A stretch of DNA of 64,000 bases from Magicicada septendecula (taxonomy: Eukaryota > Arthropoda > Insecta > Hemiptera > Cicadidae). The notes beneath the pieces are model-generated. The model ran no database searches. It was not told the DNA's origin and was given only the letters and a program-made list of their open reading frames with translations. Every line of letters starts with the position of its first letter. Within the stretch, counting starts at the first letter, position 1. This document shows positions 35,290 to 45,705 of the stretch, piece by piece. Position numbers and translations under genes: made by a program. Where the stretch lies: contig CM068373.1 in the NCBI GenBank assembly GCA_034769895.1, forward strand, positions 196,458,134-196,522,133, written 5' to 3'.

Positions 35290-35770
35290 AGAGACATTCC
35301 ACAAGTAAAACGCATAAAAAACAAGGGTATATTTGAACTCAGCGTAAAAAATACTTTTAGATTCATATATTTTTCCTTATGCGACAAAGCTTTTTTTTTT
35401 GTTAAACCAGTGTTATGCATCCTTCCATATGCCATTTCTACAAATAGCTCCATGCAAGCTACATAAAGTATCCAAACAGTTCCCTTTATTAATCATAGTA
35501 GCGTATACATAATTTATTAGTTCTTTATTAGTGATACTCTTTAATAGTGATAAATATTAATAATTAATTCATTGTACATGATACCGAGATCAGAAATATT
35601 ATGCTTGGCACTGTGCTGCTCTGTTGTATTATGCTCAGTTTATGCCTATTAACAGTTAAAAAAAAGTCATTCCTAACCTGTCAAGTTTGAAAGTTTGCTT
35701 CCCACTCCTAGTGCTTTAAGCATCACTTTTACATAGTGTACAAATTCAAAACTTGAAATTATAACAACTG
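35290..35770. other. Non-coding stretch, nothing identified
   Basis: AT-rich spacer before the third composite repeat; no feature supported. Confidence 0.3.
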
Positions 35771-35948
35771 TAAATATCGGTATGGAGAAACATACATGAC
35801 TTCCATGTTCTAATATTTATATTTAAAATCATTTACGAAATGAAATGTTTCTATAGAATCTACTTCTTTCCACTTATTGCTTCAGCCTTAACCACAGTAC
35901 TGTGGTCACTAACGTATACCACCATACGTTATCGCACTTGATTTTTCA

Positions 35949-35983
35949 CTGATGATGGCAGTCGACAGCACTGCTGAAACGTC
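35949..35983 (+). ncRNA. Hammerhead-like motif in composite copy 3
   Basis: Core CUGAUGA 35949-35955, extra U, stem II GGCAGU/ACUGCU (35957-35962 with 35970-35975), GAA, palindrome ACGU and C. It is the best preserved of the three composite-repeat versions. Confidence 0.6.
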
Positions 35984-36199
35984 TGGTTTTGCAGAAAACA
36001 TTGGACTACGGCCAAACAGTCCGGGAAGGAATTTTAACAACAAAATACTACTTTGTTGCCGATAACGTAGTACACATATAAAAATTATCCCCTCCCCCTT
36101 CAACTATAATTTTCATTTATAGAAAATACCCCCACCCTGTTCAACTAGCCTCTTCATTTATAGATATTTCATCTAAGTTTCTATAGTGGATTATTAAGA

Positions 36200-38085
36200 T
36201 CTTCTTAGCCCGAAAAAATTTCTCTTGTTACAACATAAAATGTAAACTACCCCTTTCCCTTAACCGATCTTCACCAAAATCTACAGGCCTTTTGTTCTCT
36301 ACAATTTAGGGATGTATGCAAAAACTTATTTGATTATTTTAGTGGATAGTTAGTGAGGATCGGTCAATAATACAACTTTTAGTTATTTTGCGTCGACGTT
36401 TCGACAATATTTATTGTCATCTTCAGGACCTGTGTATGAAATACAATAGAAATATCAAACATAACGAAACAATTAAATATTTGGGTGAACGTGTTGGTGA
36501 TGTGAGTGTGTGCGTGTGTATGTATGTATCATTTTTTATGTGAAGACTTATGATAGTTTGTTTACTAGTATAAATTAAGTTCTCCCATACTATAATTTGC
36601 TCGCTTTCTTAAAGATAATTTGAAGATGTAAACAAACTATCATAAGTCTTCACATAAAAAATGATACATACATACACACGCACACACTCACATCACCAAC
36701 ACGTTCACCCAAATATTTAATTGTTTCGTTATGTTTGATATTTCTATTGTATTTCATACACAGGTCCTGAAGATGACAATAAATATTGTCGAAACGTCGA
36801 CGCAAAATAACTAAAAGTTGTATTATTGACCGATCCTCACTAACTATCCACTAAAACATTCACTGATTGACGGTCACTAAAAAATTTAAGGATTTATTTG
36901 ATTATGTTTGAATTTACGGCAGTATCGTTCGTCATAGAAAAAATTAACCTTGTTATCACATAAAATGTTGCAGGTAAACTACCCCTTTCTCTTAACTGAT
37001 CTTCACCAAACTCAACAGACCTTGAGTACTTAAAACGTCAGGAACGTATGTAAACAATTATTTGATTCTGTTTGAATTTACGGCAGTTATCGTTCGTCAT
37101 GAAAAAATTTTCTTGTTACAATATAAAATGTTGCAAATGTTGCAGGTAAACTACCCCTTTCCCTTAACCGATCTTCAACAAAATCAACAGACCTTGAGTT
37201 ATCTACAATTGAGGAACGTATGCAAAAAAATATTTCATTCTGTTTGAATGTGCGGCAGTTATCGTTCGTCATAGAAAAAATTACCGTTGTTAAAACATAA
37301 AATGTTGCAGGTAAACTACCCCTTATCCTTAACCGATCTTCACCAAAATTACCAGAAATTGAGGTGTCTATAGCTCACGAAGGTATGCAAAACATTATTT
37401 GATTCTGATTGAATTTACGGCAGTTATTATTCGTCATAGAAAAAATTACCCATGTTAAAACATAAAATGTTGCAGGTAAACTACCCCTTTCCCTAAACCG
37501 ATCTTCACCAAAAACAATAGGTCTTGAGAACTCTACAATTCAGGGCTGCATGCGAAACATGATTAGAATTTGCGGCTGTTATCGGTTGCCATAGAAAAAA
37601 AAATTACCCGTGATAAAAAAAACGTTGAAGGTAAACTACCCCTTCCCCTTAACCGATCTTCACCAAAATCAACAGGCCTTCAGTCCTTTTACAATTGATG
37701 AACGTATGCAAACAAATATTTGATTCTGTTTGAATTTGCGGCTGTTATCGTTTGCCATAGAAAATACCCTTGTTAAAACAAAAAACGTTGCCGGTAAACT
37801 ACCCCTTTCCCTTAACCGATCCTCACCAAAAACAATAGGTCTTGAGAACTCTAGAATTCAGAGTTGCATGCAAAAAAGTATTTGATTATGTTTGAATTTG
37901 TGGCAGTTATCGTTTGCCATAGAAAATACCCTTGTAAAACATAAAACGTTGCAGGTAAACTACCCCTTTCCCTTAACCGATCTTCACCAAAAACAATAGG
38001 TCTTGAGAACTCTACAATTCAGGGCTTTATGCAAAACATTATTTGATTCTGTTTGAATTTGCGGTTGTTATCGTTTGCCATAGAA
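36200..38085 (-). repeat. Array of about nine ~160-bp tandem units
   Basis: The recurring words GTAAACTACCCCTT and CTTAACCGATCTTCACCAAA appear at roughly 160-165 base spacing through the interval (for example near 36970, 37145, 37310, 37475, 37630, 37795 and 37955). The array is broken by the insertion at 36339-36893. Unit number is four in copy 1 and two in copy 2. Confidence 0.85.
36339..36893. mobile_element. Inverted-pair Penelope terminal-repeat insertion
   Basis: A 555-bp insertion within the tandem array, flanked by the 12-bp direct repeat TTATTTGATTAT (36327-36338 and 36894-36905). Its two arms (about 36341-36560 and 36625-36858) are near-perfect inverted copies around a ~60-base spacer. 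Each arm has a hammerhead-like core: CUGAAGA at 36426-36420 on the minus strand and at 36767-36773 on the plus strand, both with perfect 7-bp stem II GACAAUA/UAUUGUC, GAA and ACGU. A single diverged arm occurs at 46620-46850. The outcome is two ribozyme-like motifs facing each other in a foldback element. Confidence 0.8.
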
Positions 38086-38090
38086 AAAAT

Positions 38091-38091
<1 letters not shown>

Positions 38092-38148
<57 letters not shown>
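38092..38148. repeat. (AC)n microsatellite
   Basis: About 28 uninterrupted CA repeats next to the conserved composite-repeat terminus. The same spot in copies 1 and 2 carries shorter GT runs, so this is a hypermutable position of the family. Confidence 0.95.
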
Positions 38149-38150
<2 letters not shown>

Positions 38151-38364
38151 CAAAAAATGACTTCATGTTTTGAGTGTAGTACAATCAGAATCTGCAATAA
38201 CCTCGAACACGATTTTTTTGCCATCACCATACTTCCATTCCTTAAGGAACATGGAAGTAAAATGTTAAAAAGAGGGTTCCAGAATGTCTTACAGATGACA
38301 TTTTTAACTGCAAAACATAATGTTTGATAACGAAATCGACATCTGAAAAAGAAAATGGGCTTTT

Positions 38365-38573
38365 CATTCCATCAGTTGTAATTGTTTTGTTGACGAGGTA
38401 TTCCATAACCTCTATAGAAAATTATGGGATGATGGAGAGAAGTTTTTCCATTTTTTTCAGAATGTGTGTGATATATTTGATGAGTTGGTAAGTAAATACC
38501 AAGAAATGATTCAAACGAGACAGGATTTAGTTCAGGAGTTGGCATTTACTCCACGGTAAATGTTGGGAATACA
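38365..38573 (+). pseudogene. Possible Harbinger transposase exon-1 fragment
   Basis: The frame SCNCFVDEVFHNLYRKLWDD continues GEKFFHFFQNVCDIFDELVS and QEMIQTRQDLVQELAFTPR before a stop. This follows the same pattern as exon 1 of the nuclease at 10226-9910 (EFHTLFPQLLEYDTRFHQY... then I..QDT...ISPRERL). The catalytic part is absent. The match is by pattern only. Confidence 0.45.
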
Positions 38574-38599
38574 GATGAGTCATGTACATAAAATTAAAT

Positions 38600-39600
38600 T
38601 TGATCTAAGAAAAAATAAAAAATACTAAATGGAATTTAATCTAAGAAAAGTACAAGTGTAGTAAATTATCTGGCCTAGTGTGGCAGTGTACGAAAATAAG
38701 TATAGGTACTTTTTCAATTAATTGTTCAGTATTATCTGGTATTGTTGTTACAGAGTTCCTTTTTAGTTAATTTAGTAATTTTCACTCTAATAAACAGTGA
38801 AAACTGAAACACCATATTCAGTCGTAAATGGAAGTCTTAATAATGATTTGCAAATGAAAACAACATTGTACAAAACATTACATTACTCTAGGGTAGGTCA
38901 GCATATTTTTCAGAACACGCGCCATGATTTTTGTAGTGGGGTATGCATAAATAGCCTCATTTGCCTCCCTTGTTTTACAAAATGTGCCACAAAATGATGT
39001 GTGGCAAAAAACCTTGTCACACGTATGCATCAAAGGGGCCTAAGGTCTTATAAGATCTGTGTGTACGTTCAAAACAAAGAACTTTGACGGTGATTGATGA
39101 CAACAAAGAAAGCTGTCAAGAGTGAGATGAAAATAAAAATGAATATAAAGATAAAATAGAAGTGAATGATAATTTGAATTATAATGTTGTTTTGTTTCTT
39201 TTTATTAATTTCCTTTATAAAAGTAATTTGTCACAATTTAAAATAAATTTTTCTTTGTTCTTAAATTTTTTAATCAATAAGCTTTTCAAAAACTTTAAAA
39301 AACCCTCTGAGTTTATATCTTCTTCCATATTTTTTTAACTGAATGTCTGTAGGTATATAAACCTTTCATGATATTAAATTATTATAGTTAACATACTTCC
39401 ACATACATTCAACAGTTATAGTTTTTTCAAGGTTCAATGAAATATGTCTACTTGGTTTATCCAAGAATAGCTGTGTGTATGTTTGATTTACATCCATTGC
39501 CAGCTTCTTCGATGGTCCATGTGCCTCAGTTTATCAAAATCTCTCCTTCTGCTGAGAGTTTCAAAAACCTTAATGTTATACACATATCAATTTAGGAAGT
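38600..39600. other. Non-coding stretch, nothing identified
   Basis: AT-rich spacer between the composite repeat and the next transposase; no supported gene. Confidence 0.3.
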
Positions 39601-39885
39601 TGCCTGGTTAGCGCATGCGCAATGATTGAGCGTCTCCCACCATACAGTGTGACTATAAGTGTGGTGTTGTTTACACGTACAGTCTGCAAGCATTCCAAAA
39701 GTTACTGAGTTGCTGTTGTGTTTTGTGTTTTGCAATCTGTGCTGTGGTTTTGTATTTTAATAGCTATCTTAGTGATTAGGTTTGTTTACCTTTCTGTGAC
39801 GTTATTTAAAACTAATTTGTTTGTATTGTTTTTCGTCACGATACATTTTATATCTTTAATTTTTGTTATTAGTGATTGCTTAACA

Positions 39886-41268
39886 ATGAGTAAGTTGTCG
39901 GGAAAGGTGCTTAAAAGCCAAACTCGCGAAGTTATATACAATGTGATGGAGTTTATGAAGAAGGAAGCAGATCATGGAGGGTTTTTAATAGACTGTAAAA
40001 AAGTTAAAGAAAGAATGTCGGCTGCAGTTGGTGTAAGTCGGATGACACTAGCGAGAATAAACCAGGAAGCGAAGAGGCAGAGAAGCGAAGGGCAGCCATT
40101 ATTTGAAACACCAAATAAGAAAAGGAAGAGAGAAAAGCCTGTGACAGATTTGGACGATTTTGATAAATCTGTTACACGCCGAATGATCAACGGCTTTTAC
40201 CTCGTCGAAAAATGTCTACCTACACTACCAAAATTACATTCAAAATTAGTGAAAGATATAGGGTTTAATAGAGGGAAGACAAGTTTAAGGACAGTAATCA
40301 AACAGTTGGGTTTTAAATGGAAAAAGACGAGAAACAACAGACACGTACTTATTGAACAACAACACATAACCTTCCACAGACACGAATATTTAAAAAACAT
40401 TAGGAAATACAGAGAAGAAGGGTGACCAGTAGTTTACATGTACGAGACTTATATTCACTCGTCACATGTGAGCCAGAAATCGTGGGCAGACAATAACAAT
40501 GATGGTGTCGCTGTACCCCTCACTAAAGGAGCAAGACTTATAATAATTCATGCGGGAGGAGAGATGGGTTTTATTGAAAACTGCTTCATCATGTGGAAAT
40601 CAAGTCTGTGTTCAGGAGACTATCACAGTTCAATGAACTTTGGAAACTACCAAAAGTGGTTGACAGAAAAATTAATACCAAACCTGCCAGAAAAAAGTGT
40701 ACTTGTCATTGACAATGCACCATACCATAATGTGCAGTCAAAAAAGTGTCCAACCTTCGCTTCAACTAAAAGTAAAATGCAAGAATGGCTTCGAAGTAAC
40801 CGAATACCTTTCGATGATTCGATGCTGAAGGTACAGTTACTGCAGTTGATTTCGTTACATAAACCAAGGATCAAAGAATATGTAATTGATTCGCTCCTTC
40901 AACAACACGGCCACACTGTATTGCGCTTACCTCCATACCATCCGGAGCTCAACCCAATAGAACGTATTTGGGCCGAGGTGAAGAACTGGGTAGCAACCAA
41001 CAACACAACGTTTACAATTGAAGACGTGAAGCAGCTAACAGTACAAAAATTCGGGGAAATCACCAGAGAATCCTGGCAAAAAAATGTGACCATGTAAAAA
41101 AGGTTGAAGAAGACTACGTTACATCTCAACCACAAATAGAAAACGCTGTTGAAAATTTCATCGTTCAACTTGGAGGGGAACCAGTGACACAGATGAGGAT
41201 GACGCCAGCGGATGTAGTCAAATGGACACGGACAGTGAAGAAACTCTATCAGGAATTGAAGACTTAAT
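39886..41268 (+). pseudogene. Tc/IS630-like (DDE_3) transposase with point lesions
   Basis: ATG at 39886 (MSKLSGKVLKSQTREVIYNV) opens a helix-turn-helix N-terminus. TGA at 40423 (...KYREEG*) replaces a codon that is Arg in relatives. The catalytic half then reads VVYMYETYIHSSHVSQKSW, SVLVIDNAPYHN and LPPYHPELNPIERIWAEVKN. Relatives have DET at the first position, so the first Asp is Tyr (one base change); the second D and the E are present. A 1-base shift in an A run near 41079 and another in GGGG near 41180 displace the C-terminus (CDHVKKVEEDYVTSQPQ..., acidic tail to 41268). This insect-wide family is usually about 400 residues, so the copy is nearly full length and recent. Terminal repeats were not found. 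Confidence 0.8.
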
Positions 41269-41399
41269 GTGAAGTGTGGTTTACCTGCTGTCATAGCTGT
41301 TAACTTAGTTGAAAATTTTTTTGTTACAAAAAAGTACATTACTATAAAAAAAGTCATATTACTATATGACTTGCACAGTAAAAATTTTATTATTTTCTA

Positions 41400-42345
41400 T
41401 TTGAACAGTTAGCAATTATTTGTGACCATAGGACTGCATATTACTGATCGTCTACTGACATGAAACGAAAAAGAGCCCTGAAGATGACCTTGGAATCGTG
41501 AAAGGTAATTTGTATAAATATAATTCCATTTTTCATTTTTGTTGTCTTGTGTAGGCCTACTTCTATAGTACGTAGTTCCAATGATCTATTTGACTGCATA
41601 AATAGGAGCAAGCGGGGTGAGGTGATGAATGGATTAATTTGATAATGTCGGCATATTTATAGGCCTACAATAATTTTACAATAATTTTCGGTATGCTTTG
41701 TTAGTGTTCTGTGTTTAATTTGTAGTACGTTAACGATTATAAATGTTGTTCTTTAGATCCAAAAACATTAAATAGAAAATAATTTGCATTACAAAATTTA
41801 GAATTTACAGTAGCACATAATTACCAGTGGTATTTGCATTTCGTTGTTTGGTTCTATTTTTAAAGTGACAGTGGATATTTTTCTTAAGACATAAAAATAT
41901 AAGGCATATTTGCTACCACCTGGGGGCTATGAGCGCACGAGTGTGCAATTTTTATATTTAAAACAGCTCTTAAATTATTTAAATTTAAACAAACACTGAC
42001 ACAAACAAAGCGTTCCGAACACTGCTTGCAGTGGTGGCTGTACCAACTAGTACACGCGTACTCACGTAGTAGTGGGAAGTTTGTCAGTGGAGGGGAAATT
42101 TCCCCTCTGTGGGTTTCCAGCTACGTTGATGTATGTATACTTTTGAATTTACATGTTGCCACTGGTTGTGACAAAGACACCACAGCTTAAAGTCACTGTA
42201 TGTAATTGTAAACCTCTCCTTTTTACTGCTTTTACCTGATAAATTTAGTAAATGTAATGTATCAATTCTATCCTTACTGAATAGAATTTAATGTGTAACA
42301 CATACTGAGAAAATATGTACTATGATTGTATATAATAAAATCGAT
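41400..42345. other. Non-coding stretch upstream of the terminal exon
   Basis: AT-rich, no frame or repeat edge I can support. It may be intron of the gene ending at 42962. Confidence 0.3.
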
Positions 42346-42362
42346 TTTTTAATGTTTTTAAG

Positions 42363-42962
42363 GTGGCTAATGAACCTGTTGTACTTACAAAAGCAAGTGC
42401 ACTGTCAGAAGACGAGGAGATGCTGATTGTAGATGTAGATGAGAGCGATAATGAAATCAGCTTTAAAACCCCACCAAATGCTGTTAAAAAGACAATAAAA
42501 AAGGAAAATTCAGAGAATCTATTACTGGATAACAAGGAGAACGAGAAGAAAGAGAAGAAGAAAAGAAAAAGGAAGGCTAAAAAGAATAAGCTGTCTGAAA
42601 ATGGAATCAATGGAAGTATGAAGTCTCGACCTGTAATGAAGAAGTCATTCCTGCCATCTGCAGTGGGTATGACAACTGTTGAAGAAATTTCAGTGAAAAC
42701 ACCAAAAAAGACCAAGTCCAAATTTACTGACATGAAAAATAACACTGAAATGGAATATTCATTAAAAAGTGCTAAAATTGGGGGCATCTTGAAGAAATTT
42801 AAAAAGTCAGAAACAACAGAAAATAACAAAACAAACTCTAAACTACTTGGTGTGGTGAAGAGAAAAGGAAAACCAACAAATACGGAATCAGAAAAGCTGA
42901 AAAAGAAAATGAAAGGATTCAATTTAGTGGGTGTAAAACAGATGATGAATACCTTTGTCTAA
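42363..42962 (+). CDS. Lysine-rich terminal coding exon of an unidentified (probably nuclear) gene
   Basis: The open block starts after a TTTTTAAG acceptor and runs 199 codons to TAA at 42960-42962. An acidic start (SEDEEMLIVDVDESDNE) is followed by a basic cluster KKEKKKRKRKAKKNK (nuclear or nucleolar-type signal). A repeating K/T/S/E composition follows, ending GFNLVGVKQMMNTFV. Such tails are typical of nucleolar or chromatin proteins, but I do not recognise the family. An AATAAA polyadenylation signal lies at 43096-43101. The balanced codon use and lack of stops across 600 bases argue for real selection, unlike the surrounding transposon fossils. The upstream exon at 23856 is a possible but unproven partner. 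Confidence 0.65.
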   Translation: MANEPVVLTKASALSEDEEMLIVDVDESDNEISFKTPPNAVKKTIKKENSENLLLDNKENEKKEKKKRKRKAKKNKLSENGINGSMKSRPVMKKSFLPSAVGMTTVEEISVKTPKKTKSKFTDMKNNTEMEYSLKSAKIGGILKKFKKSETTENNKTNSKLLGVVKRKGKPTNTESEKLKKKMKGFNLVGVKQMMNTFV

Positions 42963-43095
42963 CTTAAAAGAAGTTGTATATTTCAATTTTTTTAATGTAC
43001 ATAAAACATGCATTGTGGTTTTTTAATACATTATGATTAAAAATTTGTATAATGTAAATTCCTATGGAGCAATTTTTAATTAGAATATTGTAGAA

Positions 43096-43101
43096 TAATA
43101 A
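43096..43101 (+). terminator. Polyadenylation signal
   Basis: AATAAA about 135 bases after the stop codon of the lysine-rich exon, followed by TG-rich sequence. The position fits a short 3' UTR. Confidence 0.5.
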
Positions 43102-43637
43102 AATGTTTTTGTGTGCCACTTAGAACGAGAAACACAGCAAAAGGTTAAACTCTTGCTTGTGCAAGTAATTTTTAAGAGTACACTACAAAAATATAATTGC
43201 ATATATTCACATATGCAGTTTTGAATATTTTCACTTACAAATACCATGAAAAAATTAAATGTCATATTTTTTAAAGCAAAGAAACTTTATATTGAAAATT
43301 AAACAATGCTAAATGCTACTTTATGTGTTTAGAAAACTACATTAAACTTAAATTATATTAAAAATGTGTGAAAATTATATTAAATTTTATTTTATAATTA
43401 CAGTAAACTGTGTTAAAATATTAATGTTTTGACAACTTTATTAACACAGATTGTGATATTTAACACAATACTAATTTTAAACAAATTTATACTTGAAAAA
43501 TTATCATTTTAACGAGGAGAATTTGTCCATATAGCAAAGACAAGTTATGAAATTTACAGGCATTGCACAAATGCAATGCATAGAGAAGGGCATTGAAAAT
43601 GCTTCAATAAATCTAAAAAGTATATATATTTATGTTC

Positions 43638-43705
43638 ATTCACCAATCAACGAATTCATTCTTCATTCACCAATCAGTGAATTCATTCTTCATTTACCAA
43701 TGTAC
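43638..43705. repeat. 27-bp tandem repeat, about 2.5 copies
   Basis: Units containing TTCATTCACCAATCA and GAATTCATTC are repeated in tandem. CCAATCA words of the same kind also occur in the Penelope-like promoter region at 45430-45480. Confidence 0.75.
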
Positions 43706-43854
43706 AGATTATAAATTAAATGTAGTCGCATTCATAAGTGAAGTTTTATGTGTGTACTATGTTATTGACAACGAAGAAGTAGTTTCTATGGAAACTCACC
43801 GGTTCCCATTTTCGATCACGCACCAGCGATCGGCTGCAAATGTACGACACGTCC

Positions 43855-45263
43855 TTATAAACATTTTCAATGTTAAAATAAAATCATATAACATATATAA
43901 CCGAGAGTAATCTACATCATAGAATCCGCAATGGAACTTTTTACCTCGATGCGCGTATGATAAACCATACATTTGGTGACATCTCGTAAATTTCTCAAAG
44001 CTTGTTTGTGATAGAAGCAGTTGATAAGAGTGTTCAGTCTTTGTAGTTCTGAAGTAATGTCCTCTGATACAAACAGTGTAAGTATGTCAATTACAAAATT
44101 ACAGACAGTTGCGTAAAGAAAAAGTATCGTTGTCTAATCAGTTGTTATAAAAAATTTATCTTTAGAATACCACGTAATAAGTACACCCGTGTTGAAACGG
44201 GAAAACACTGAATACAACTGTATTACATCATGAAATGTGTCATAAATACAATGGTAAGTAGAAACAATGATGGTATAATGATCATATATCTCTGTCAGGT
44301 AGTTGTTCCTTCTGGAATACGCAATAACTGAGACAATTACACGATCACTTCAAACAACATTCCTGTTGCTTAGCGTGTCAAAAGTCTCATCAGCTTGATG
44401 GATGAGCCATATGCTTTGCCGTATAACATTAATTGTGAACAAATAATTCATATACAATGTTAATGAATACACACTTTGGCTCAAAAGACATACCATCAGG
44501 TACAATTGTGGAACATCAAGATTATAACCAGGAATAGCTACATAACCAAAGTATTCATAAGAATAAATTATATTAAGCACTAACGTCATAACAACACATA
44601 GAGCAGATTCAGTCATATTCTGCATTAATGGTGCTTTGGTGCTTATAGATTCCAGATGCTGATCCACGTAATCAACATTACATAAAATGTTGTTTTGCTG
44701 GTTCTGATGTGTATGAAATTTTATTTGGTAATAAATTAAGCTTGATGTGACTAACACATTAAGAATCAATTCTGCTACGCTAACAAAATTCATGGTTATG
44801 GCTTGAAGTTGTATAACAAAACACGTCCACAGTGTAGCAAGTACAAAAATAACTGCCCTGCAGTATACAGTTATAAATGTCTGTAATGTACGCTTCTTCA
44901 ATGTCAAACAAGAAACAGTCATATTCTGCATTAATGGTGCTTATAGATTCCAGATGCTGATCCACGTAATCAACATTACATAAAATGTTGTTTTGCTGGT
45001 TCTGATGTGTATGAAATTTTATTTGGTAATAAATTAAGCTTGATGTGACTAACACATTCAGAATCAATTCTGCTACGCTAACAAAATTCATGGTTATGGC
45101 TTGAAGTTGTATAACAAAACACGTCCACAGTGTAGCAAGTACAAAAATAACTGCCCTGCAGTATACAGTTATAAATGTCTGTAATGTACGCTTCTTCAAT
45201 GTCAAACAAGAAACTGAAGGAGACGCCTGTTGTTAGAGGTGCTGATGATGTGAATATATTCAT
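43855..45263 (-). pseudogene. Gustatory receptor pseudogene 1
   Basis: Read on the minus strand from ATG 45263 (MNIFTSSAPLTTGVSFS), it shows several membrane segments, the conserved run MNYLFTINVIRQSIWLIHQA and the C-terminal receptor signature FHCGFYDVDYSRLYMLYDF in displaced frames. That signature matches the insect gustatory receptor end (CGFF-I-D...LL), though the final TYxxxxxQF is missing. Lesions: an early frameshift near 45210, a tandem 306/298-bp duplication, TGA at 44350 where the paralogue at 61.9 kb has Trp, a TAG near 44140 and a late frameshift. A functional receptor would be a seven-transmembrane ligand-gated channel of about 400 residues in sensory neurons. The copy appears essentially intronless. 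Confidence 0.8.
44611..45214. repeat. Tandem duplication inside gustatory receptor pseudogene 1
   Basis: Copy A 44611-44916 is 306 bases and copy B 44917-45214 is 298 bases. They differ by an 8-base TGGTGCTT repeat near 44636 and one A/C change. 306 is exactly 102 codons; 298 is not a multiple of three, so the shorter copy breaks the frame. The unit covers the second and third membrane segments. Confidence 0.93.
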
Positions 45264-45418
45264 TTTATTTTATTTTTTAATTGACTTTCTTTAATACATT
45301 GCAACACAGGCCAGAGAGCAGCATTATACATGCTAATATCTGCTGCTTGTGTATGCTAATAAAGAAGCTTTTACTGTGATGCAAACATTTAAGAAAAATT
45401 ATTCCTTAGGCTTTCATA

Positions 45419-45705
45419 ATGGCACATAATGGCATAGCTTGGTGCGAACCAATCATACACCATCTCTATTGTGATTGGTTGATGGTGTCATTTTTACCTG
45501 TACGTGGGACTTTGCTGAATTTATATGTACAGGTAGCATGGCAGGACAGCTTTAGTCTATACCACAGTACTGTGGGCCTGCACGTAGACACCCAAAGTGC
45601 AGAAATTTTATACCACTGATGATGGCAGCCAGTGGAGCTGCGGAAACGTTTGGTTTTGTTTTAAACCAGGGACCACGGCCAAACAGCCCGGATATCTTGC
45701 ATAAT
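45419..45705 (+). mobile_element. Penelope-type terminal repeat with promoter-like boxes and a hammerhead-like motif
   Basis: Two oppositely oriented CCAATCA/TGATTGG boxes (about 45447-45482) precede a TTTATACC box and then the core CUGAUGA (45616-45622), stem II GCAGC/GCUGC, GAA and ACGU. Downstream, GGGACCACGGCCAAACAGCCCGG also appears, diverged, after the motif in composite copy 3 (about 36005). No coding part remains. Confidence 0.55.

Larger units (their letters stand above)
35773..38258 (-). mobile_element. Composite repeat, copy 3 (inverted)
   Basis: In reverse orientation to copies 1 and 2. It runs from AAATATCGGTATGGAG at 35773 to the terminal hairpin at 38231-38258 (ACTTCCATTCCTTAAGG...). 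It contains a hammerhead-like motif (35949-35983, + strand), about nine tandem ~160-bp units, an internal 555-bp insertion (36339-36893) and a long (AC)n run. The GC-richer middle block of copies 1 and 2 is largely absent, so copy 3 is internally deleted on one side and expanded on the other. Confidence 0.75.

Noticed and set aside
38043-38327. Open frame through the CA repeat encoding a His-Thr run
   Set aside because: The frame is a by-product of the (AC)n microsatellite inside the composite repeat and is not conserved in copies 1 and 2.
38460-38492. A short AG...GT bounded block resembling a 27-base micro-exon
   Set aside because: The same stretch reads through as part of a longer Harbinger-like frame, so the splice-like signals are probably coincidental.
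41470-41510. CCCTGAAGATGACC...GTGAAAGG considered as another hammerhead
   Set aside because: There is no stem II pairing between core box and GAAA, and no palindrome follows.
42320-42922. 200-codon antisense frame opposite the lysine-rich exon
   Set aside because: It is an F/S/L-rich mirror of lysine/glutamate codons on the plus strand. The plus strand has the acceptor site, nuclear-type sequence and poly-A signal.
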